Part shown: piece after piece, positions 59,422-64,000 of the stretch
How the letters are laid out: every line of letters starts with the position of its first letter
How positions within the stretch are numbered: position 1 is the first letter of the stretch
Origin: Candidatus Roseilinea sp.
Lineage (GTDB): Bacteria > Chloroflexota > Anaerolineae > J036 > Brachytrichaceae
Reading direction: 5' to 3'
NCBI GenBank assembly: GCA_025055235.1
Contig: JANWYN010000070.1
Coordinates: 1 to 64,000, forward strand
Length of the DNA stretch: 64,000 bases
Translations under genes and position numbers: made by a program
Notes under the pieces: model-generated
Told to the model about the DNA's origin: nothing
Databases searched by the model: none
What the model saw: only the letters and a program-made list of their open reading frames with translations

Positions 59422-60438
59422 ATGAAGTATCTGCTGTGCACGGCGGATAACACGGTAGCGTTTTTGGAGGGCGAGCCACCTCGGCCCGGCGCCGGCGAAA
59501 TCGTCGCTCGCTTGACGGCCTGCGGCGTGTGCGGCACGGATGCGCTGAAGATTTACAACCCCGGCTACGCCAAGCCCCAGAGGCTGGGGCACGAGTGCGT
59601 CGGCGTGGTGGCCGAGGTGGGCGAAGGCGTAACGGAGTTCCGCTCTGGCCAGCGCATTGCCTTCGCGCACCACGCGCCCGATCCCGATTCGTACTATGCG
59701 CGCCACGGCAGCGAGACGGTGGACCCGCAGTTCAAACGCACCAACATCGAGCCGGGCGGCTTCAGCGAGTTCGTGCGCCTCTCGGCGCTGCACGTGCAGC
59801 ACACGGTCGTGCCCATTCCCGACCACGTGCCGGATTTGCGCGCGGTGTTCATGGAGCCGCTCGCATGTTGCCTACGCGCGCTCGACCGCGCACCGCTGAT
59901 GGCCGGCGACACGTGCCTGATCGTCGGCGTCGGCGCGATCGGCATCCTCTTCTTGCCCTTGCTGCGCGACGCAGGCGCGCGTGCGCTCGTGTGCGATGTG
60001 CGGCCGGAGCGGCTCGAACTTGCCCGGCAGTGGGGCGCGTTGGCCGGCGCGCTCGCCTCTGACGATGTGCCGGCGCTTTGCCACGCGCATACCGAGGGCC
60101 GCGGCGCGGATCTGGTCATCCTGACCGCGCTGAACCAGGCCACGTTCGAGATGGCCTTACGCGCTGTGCGCGATGGCGGGTCGCTCATGCTCTTCGGCGG
60201 CAAGCCGGGGATGCAACTCGCGCTGGACTTTTGGCCGGCCTTCCTACGCGAGATCAACATCTTGACCAGCTACTCGGCTACGCCCAGCGGCCTGCGCCGC
60301 GCCATGCAGTTCATCGCGGAACACGACTACCCGTTCGAGCGGTTGATCAGCCATACCTTCTCGCTGGCCGAAGCACACCGGGCATTCGAATTGGTGCATC
60401 ATGGGCGCGCGTCGAAAGTCGTCATCACGCCGTCTTGA
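59422..60438 (+). CDS. Zinc-dependent dehydrogenase (MDR) lacking the structural zinc loop
   Basis: A 338-residue polyol-dehydrogenase-like MDR. Catalytic zinc ligands are in CGVCGTDALK, LGHECVG and MEPLACC; the cofactor loop is LIVGVGAIGILFL. Where relatives have the four-Cys structural zinc loop, this protein reads FAHHAPDPDSYYARHGSETVDPQF with no Cys, so it binds only the catalytic zinc. It should oxidise a polyol or sugar of the imported substrate. The ATG at 59422 is chosen over 59380, which overlaps the cupin gene. Confidence 0.9.
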   Translation: MKYLLCTADNTVAFLEGEPPRPGAGEIVARLTACGVCGTDALKIYNPGYAKPQRLGHECVGVVAEVGEGVTEFRSGQRIAFAHHAPDPDSYYARHGSETVDPQFKRTNIEPGGFSEFVRLSALHVQHTVVPIPDHVPDLRAVFMEPLACCLRALDRAPLMAGDTCLIVGVGAIGILFLPLLRDAGARALVCDVRPERLELARQWGALAGALASDDVPALCHAHTEGRGADLVILTALNQATFEMALRAVRDGGSLMLFGGKPGMQLALDFWPAFLREINILTSYSATPSGLRRAMQFIAEHDYPFERLISHTFSLAEAHRAFELVHHGRASKVVITPS

Positions 60439-60461
60439 GGTAGATTCATCTCGTTCATTCC

Positions 60462-60496
60462 GCCAATCCTGTCAATCCCATAATCCCGTCAAGATT
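60462..60496 (+). repeat. Short nonamer array, word AATCCTGTC
   Basis: The 62-bp gap before the GpsA-like gene contains CAATCCTGT, CAATCCCAT, AATCCCGTC, a degenerate nine-base array. No ribosome site is visible between it and the ATG. Confidence 0.55.
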
Positions 60497-60500
60497 ACCT

Positions 60501-61553
60501 ATGAAGATCGTCGTTCTAGGCGCCGGCGTCATGGGCACGGCGTTCACAATGCCTGTGGCCGACGCCGGCCACACCGTTCACCTCGTCGGCACACACCTCG
60601 ACGGAGACATCATCGAGGAGATTCACGAAACCCGCGTGCATCCAAGGCTCAGATCGCGCGTCCACGATGCGGTGACGCCGTTCCCGGTCGCCGGCCTGCG
60701 CGAAGCGATGCAGGGCGCAGACCTCGTCGTGCTGGGCGTGAACTCGCACGGCGTGGCCTGGGCGGCGAACGTGCTCGCGGATGTGCTGCCGCCCGATACG
60801 CCGGTGGTGATGCTCACCAAGGGGCTGCACGGCGATGGTGAGTCGTTGCACATCCTGCCAACGTTCTTCCGGTCGCAGTTGCCCCCGCGCCTGGGCGATG
60901 TCGCCGTGATGGCCATCGGCGGCCCGTGCATTGCCGGCGAGCTGGCAGCGCGCCGGCATAGCTGCGTGGTGCTGGGTGGATCCGATCCGGCGAAGTTGGG
61001 CGCGCTGGCTGCGGCGCTGCGCACACCGTATTACCACGTATGGACCAGCACCGACCTGATCGGCCTCGAAGTGTGCGTTGCGATGAAGAACTTGTATGCG
61101 CTGGCTGTCGGGTTGGTGATTGGTCTGCTGGAGCGCGACGGCATCGCCGACAATGGCGCGCACATGCATAACCTCGCGGCTGCCATCTTCGCCCAGGGCT
61201 TATACGAGACGGCGTATCTGGTGCGCCTGATGGGCGGAGACCTGCGTTCGGTCTACACGCTGCCCGGCGCCGGCGACCTATATGTGACGTGTCAGGGCGG
61301 GCGAAACAGCCGCATGGGGCGCTTGTTGGGGTTGGGCATGCCCTATGCACAGGCCAAGGCAAAGCACATGCCCAACGAGTCGGTCGAAGGCGCGATGCTG
61401 GCCGAAGCGGTGGGCGATACCGTGCGCGCCATGATCCGCGCCGGCAAGCTCGACGCGCGCAAGTTGCCGCTCATGCTGGCGGTGATTGATGTCGTTTGTC
61501 ATGGCGCGCCGGTTGAGATACCCTGGGATGCATTCTTCCATGACACGGAGTGA
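60501..61553 (+). CDS. GpsA-like NAD(P)-dependent glycerol-3-phosphate dehydrogenase family protein
   Basis: A 350-residue dehydrogenase of the GpsA family: N-terminal KIVVLGAGVMGTAFTMPVADAGHTVHLVG, the conserved TKGLHGDGE region, catalytic Lys in CVAMKNLYALAVGLV, and GAGDLYVTCQGGRNSRMG. GpsA reduces dihydroxyacetone phosphate for phospholipid synthesis, but the setting between a polyol dehydrogenase and a xylulokinase suggests it oxidises or reduces a related polyol phosphate here. Divergent N-terminal half (HLDGDIIEEIHETRVHPRL) supports a different substrate. Confidence 0.85.
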   Translation: MKIVVLGAGVMGTAFTMPVADAGHTVHLVGTHLDGDIIEEIHETRVHPRLRSRVHDAVTPFPVAGLREAMQGADLVVLGVNSHGVAWAANVLADVLPPDTPVVMLTKGLHGDGESLHILPTFFRSQLPPRLGDVAVMAIGGPCIAGELAARRHSCVVLGGSDPAKLGALAAALRTPYYHVWTSTDLIGLEVCVAMKNLYALAVGLVIGLLERDGIADNGAHMHNLAAAIFAQGLYETAYLVRLMGGDLRSVYTLPGAGDLYVTCQGGRNSRMGRLLGLGMPYAQAKAKHMPNESVEGAMLAEAVGDTVRAMIRAGKLDARKLPLMLAVIDVVCHGAPVEIPWDAFFHDTE

Positions 61554-61559
61554 CACACC

Positions 61560-63089
61560 ATGACGCTGCTTGGGATTGACCTCGGCACAACCGCCGTCAA
61601 GGCGTTGCTCATCAACGAAAGCGGCGACACGCTCGCCAGCGCGACGGTCGAATACCCGCTCAGCACCCCTCGGCCGCTGTGGAGCGAACAAGACCCTGCC
61701 GACTGGTGGCGCGGAACCACAGCGGCGATCCGTCAGGTGCTGGCGAAGGCCGGCGTATCGGGCCGGGATGTGCGCGGTATCGGCCTCAGCGGCCAGATGC
61801 ATGGGCTGACGCTGCTCGACCGCGCAGGCAACGTGCTGCGCCCGGCGATCTTGTGGAACGACCAGCGCACCGCAGCCCAGTGCGACGAAATCGTGCGGCG
61901 CGCCGGCGGGCCGATGCGCACTCGCGAGCTGATCGCCAACATCCCCAGCCCGAGCTACACTGCGCCGAAGATTTTGTGGGTGCGCGAGCACGAGCCGGAT
62001 GTGTATGCGCGCATCGCCCACATCTTGTTGCCCAAGGACTACATCCGCTACAAGCTCAGCGGCGCATTCGCCACCGAGGTGGGCGACGCCACCGGCATGG
62101 CGCTGCTCGACGTCCGGCATCGCCGCTGGTCGGACGAGATGCTGGCCCTGCTGGATATCCCGCGCAAGTGGTTGCCGCTGTGCGCGGAGTCGCATGAGCC
62201 GACGGCGCAGGTGAGCGACGCAGCGGCGCGGGAGACCGGCCTGGCTGCCGGCACGCCCATCGTTGGCGGCAGCGGTGACCAGCCGGCGGCGGCCGTCGGG
62301 CTGGGCTCGGTGCGCGAAGGCATCGTCAACGTCACGCTGGGCACCTCGGGCGTGGTGTTCGCCTCGGTGGAGCACTACCCGCCGATCCGCGACACGGCCA
62401 TCGAAGTGTTCTGCCACGCCGTGCCGGAGACGTGGTTCTTCATGGGCGTGATGCTCTCCGCCGGCGGCAGCTTGCGCTGGCATCGCGACGTGGTCGCCAA
62501 TGGCCATCCGGGCCTCGTCGCCCAGCGCGATGGAATCGAGCCATACGATGCGTTGCTGAGCAGCGCTGCCGAAGCGCCCATTGGTGCGGAGGGCTTGATC
62601 TTTCTGCCCTATCTCACCGGCGAACGCACACCGCATCGTGACTCGCTGGCGCGCGGCGCGTTCGTCGGCCTGACGCTGCGTCACACGCAAGCCCACCTCG
62701 CCCGCGCGGTCATCGAGGGCATCAGCTTCGGCCTGCGTGACTCGATCGAGTTGATGCGCGAGTTAGGCCTGCACGTGAACGAGGTGCGCGCGGCCGGCGG
62801 CGGCGCGCGCAGCGCGATCTGGCGGCAGATGCTGGCCGACATCTTCCAGGCCGACATCACGCTGGTCAATTCGACGGAGGGTGGGGCGTTCGGTGTGGCG
62901 CTGCTGGCCGGCGTGGGCATCGGCCTGTGGCGCGACACGCGCGAAGCCTGCGATGCCGTGATCCGCGTCACTTCGCGCACATCGCCCAGCGATGACCCGA
63001 CCGTGCTGCGCCGGTATGACGAGGCCTACGCGCGCTTTCGTGAACTCTATCCGGCGCTCAAGCCGATCTTCGCCCGGCTCGAACGGTAG
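61560..63089 (+). CDS. xylB: Xylulokinase
   Basis: A 509-residue FGGY kinase close to XylB. Motifs: LLGIDLGTTAVKALLI at the start, GIGLSGQMHGLTLLDRAG with the substrate-contacting Met-His, ILWNDQRTAAQCDE, GGSGDQPAAAVGLG, and the late signature GGGARSAIWRQMLADIFQ. It makes xylulose-5-phosphate for the pentose phosphate pathway. It starts 6 bp after the GpsA-like gene and ends the operon before the next promoter. Confidence 0.94.
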   Translation: MTLLGIDLGTTAVKALLINESGDTLASATVEYPLSTPRPLWSEQDPADWWRGTTAAIRQVLAKAGVSGRDVRGIGLSGQMHGLTLLDRAGNVLRPAILWNDQRTAAQCDEIVRRAGGPMRTRELIANIPSPSYTAPKILWVREHEPDVYARIAHILLPKDYIRYKLSGAFATEVGDATGMALLDVRHRRWSDEMLALLDIPRKWLPLCAESHEPTAQVSDAAARETGLAAGTPIVGGSGDQPAAAVGLGSVREGIVNVTLGTSGVVFASVEHYPPIRDTAIEVFCHAVPETWFFMGVMLSAGGSLRWHRDVVANGHPGLVAQRDGIEPYDALLSSAAEAPIGAEGLIFLPYLTGERTPHRDSLARGAFVGLTLRHTQAHLARAVIEGISFGLRDSIELMRELGLHVNEVRAAGGGARSAIWRQMLADIFQADITLVNSTEGGAFGVALLAGVGIGLWRDTREACDAVIRVTSRTSPSDDPTVLRRYDEAYARFRELYPALKPIFARLER

Positions 63090-63092
63090 CGT

Positions 63093-63126
63093 TTGCCAAT
63101 TTTGCCAGATGTGCTAAAAACGCTTT
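63093..63126 (+). promoter_or_regulatory. Promoter and LacI-type operator candidate before the second binding-protein gene
   Basis: -35 TTGCCA (63093-63098) and -10 TAAAAA (63115-63120) are 16 bp apart. The -10 lies in TGTGCTAAAAACG, shared with the promoter at 9774-9802. AAAACGCTTT (63117-63126) has the AANCGNTT core of LacI-family operators and would cover the start region. Confidence 0.45.
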
Positions 63127-63187
63127 AATTAAGGCTCGCGAGGGCCAATGACCACTCGATCCATGCTACCGAAAGGAGAAAGATCAT

Positions 63188-64000
63188 ATGACCAAGAAGT
63201 TAGGGTTACTCACACTCGGACTCACAGCGGCTTTGATCGCCGGCTGCGCAGTGCCGGCCACGCCGGCAGCGCCTGCCGCACCCGCGGCGCCTGCCGAACA
63301 GGCGACGGCGGCACCGGCAGCGCCGGCTGCACCTGCAGGCGGCGTCACCGAGCTCACCATCTGGTGGGCGGAATGGGATCCGGCCAACTATCTGCAAGAG
63401 CTGGCCAACGACTACGAGAAGGAGAAGGGCATCAAGGTCAACGTCGTCCAAGAGCCGTGGGGCACATACTACAACAAGGTCACGGCGGAGTGGGCGGCCA
63501 AGGGCACCGGCTACGATATGGTCGTCGGTGACAGCCAGTGGCTCGGCCAGGCGGCAACGCAGGGACACTACCTCGACCTGACCGACTTCATGAAGGAGAA
63601 GGGCCTGGACAAGACGGTCACGCCGGCCACGCTGCTCTACTACGGCACCTACGACGGCAAGTACTGGGCCTTCCCGACCGAAGGCGACGCGCTCGGTTGG
63701 GCCTATCGCAAGGACCTGTTCGAGGATCCGGCGGAGAAGGAAGCCTTCAAGGCGAAATATGGCTATGAACTTGGCGTGCCGAAGGACTTGCTGCAGTTGC
63801 GCGACATCGCCGAGTTCTTCACCCGCCCGGAGAAGAACCTCTACGGCATCGCGGTCTACACGCAGAAGGACTACGACGCCATCACGATGGGCGCGCAGAA
63901 CTTCATCTTCAACTTCGGCGCCGACTGGAAGAACGACAAGTTCGAGGTTGAGGGTGTGCTGAACACCGAGAACGCTGCCAAAGCGCTCGAGCTGTATCGC
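63188..64000 (+). CDS. Sugar ABC transporter substrate-binding lipoprotein (cut by window end)
   Basis: At least 271 residues of a second sugar binding protein; the gene runs past the window end. Signal peptide with lipobox LIAGC (Cys20), then an Ala/Pro linker to about residue 57, then SBP_bac_1 sequence (TELTIWWAEWDPANYLQELANDYEKEKGIKVNVVQ, GYDMVVGDSQWLGQAA). AAGGAG precedes the ATG. It has its own promoter and probably begins a new transporter operon related to the pentose/polyol genes upstream. Confidence 0.93.
   Translation, partial: MTKKLGLLTLGLTAALIAGCAVPATPAAPAAPAAPAEQATAAPAAPAAPAGGVTELTIWWAEWDPANYLQELANDYEKEKGIKVNVVQEPWGTYYNKVTAEWAAKGTGYDMVVGDSQWLGQAATQGHYLDLTDFMKEKGLDKTVTPATLLYYGTYDGKYWAFPTEGDALGWAYRKDLFEDPAEKEAFKAKYGYELGVPKDLLQLRDIAEFFTRPEKNLYGIAVYTQKDYDAITMGAQNFIFNFGADWKNDKFEVEGVLNTENAAKALELYR

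Overview
The window looks like a chromosomal segment of a high-GC member of the Chloroflexota, most likely an Anaerolineae-type lineage. The evidence is substrate-binding lipoproteins with long Ala/Pro linkers after the lipobox, many Chloroflexota-style gene families (paired bifunctional nucleases, GPP34, nSTAND-WD40, the UPF0261/PEP-hydrolase-like pair), -10 boxes 6-9 nt upstream of start codons (probable leaderless mRNAs), and abundant short-word repeat arrays between genes. This assignment is an inference; there is no rRNA gene in the window.

Layout. 1-3316: beta-oxidation genes (a FadN-type hydroxyacyl-CoA dehydrogenase/enoyl-CoA hydratase broken by a 50-bp palindromic insertion, and a thiolase), with a four-helix-bundle (23S IVP/Avd-like) gene between them, itself bracketed by inverted heptamer arrays. 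3517-9802 (minus): a complete peptide/nickel-type ABC importer in the order binding protein, two permeases, two ATPases. 9959-19161: a GT2 glycosyltransferase, two bifunctional nucleases, an MBL/beta-CASP ribonuclease, tRNA-Pro, metG behind a candidate attenuator, a polyprenyl-phosphate sugar transferase and a GPP34 protein. 19343-24992: a Tm-1-like gene pair, a Crp/Fnr regulator, a small membrane protein, a cupin, and tenA under a TPP riboswitch. 25110-44921: mixed metabolism (sugar isomerase/epimerase, FAD oxidoreductase, LarA-like protein, GNAT, amidohydrolase, quinone reductase, NUDIX, gamma-glutamyltransferase, mtnA, a zinc dehydrogenase), two PIN-domain toxin-antitoxin pairs and an nSTAND-WD40 ATPase. 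44928-64000: carbohydrate catabolism: epimerase, 2-hydroxyacid dehydrogenase, VOC protein, enolase-superfamily dehydratase, a SorC regulator, a fused E1 alpha-beta and E2 of a 2-oxoacid dehydrogenase, and a probable polyol/pentose operon (two permeases, binding protein, two FGGY kinases, cupin, zinc dehydrogenase, GpsA-like dehydrogenase), ending in a second binding-protein gene cut by the window edge.

How the parts work together. The last 10 kb reads as import of a sugar or polyol, oxidation by the zinc dehydrogenase or GpsA-like enzyme, and phosphorylation by the FGGY kinases; the E1/E2 complex would burn the 2-oxoacid product, but no E3 gene is present here.

The most unusual signal is not a gene. 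At about 16 sites there are degenerate tandem arrays with a period of 7 (sometimes 8 or 9) bases. Each site has its own word (ACGCAAG, GTTGCAG, AGTTACC, AGCTCAC, CTGACCT, ACTCCCC, ATCATCA and others), and many sites are arranged as imperfect palindromes or as inverted pairs around genes. One array is inserted in a coding sequence and exact removal of 50 bp restores the frame; one is translated in frame as the linker of E2; one pair brackets the four-helix-bundle gene. Several other dispersed repeat families also occur (two-hairpin elements, TTCGACAAGCTCAG elements, a nested inverted repeat, and a repeat of about 120-145 bp in two copies).
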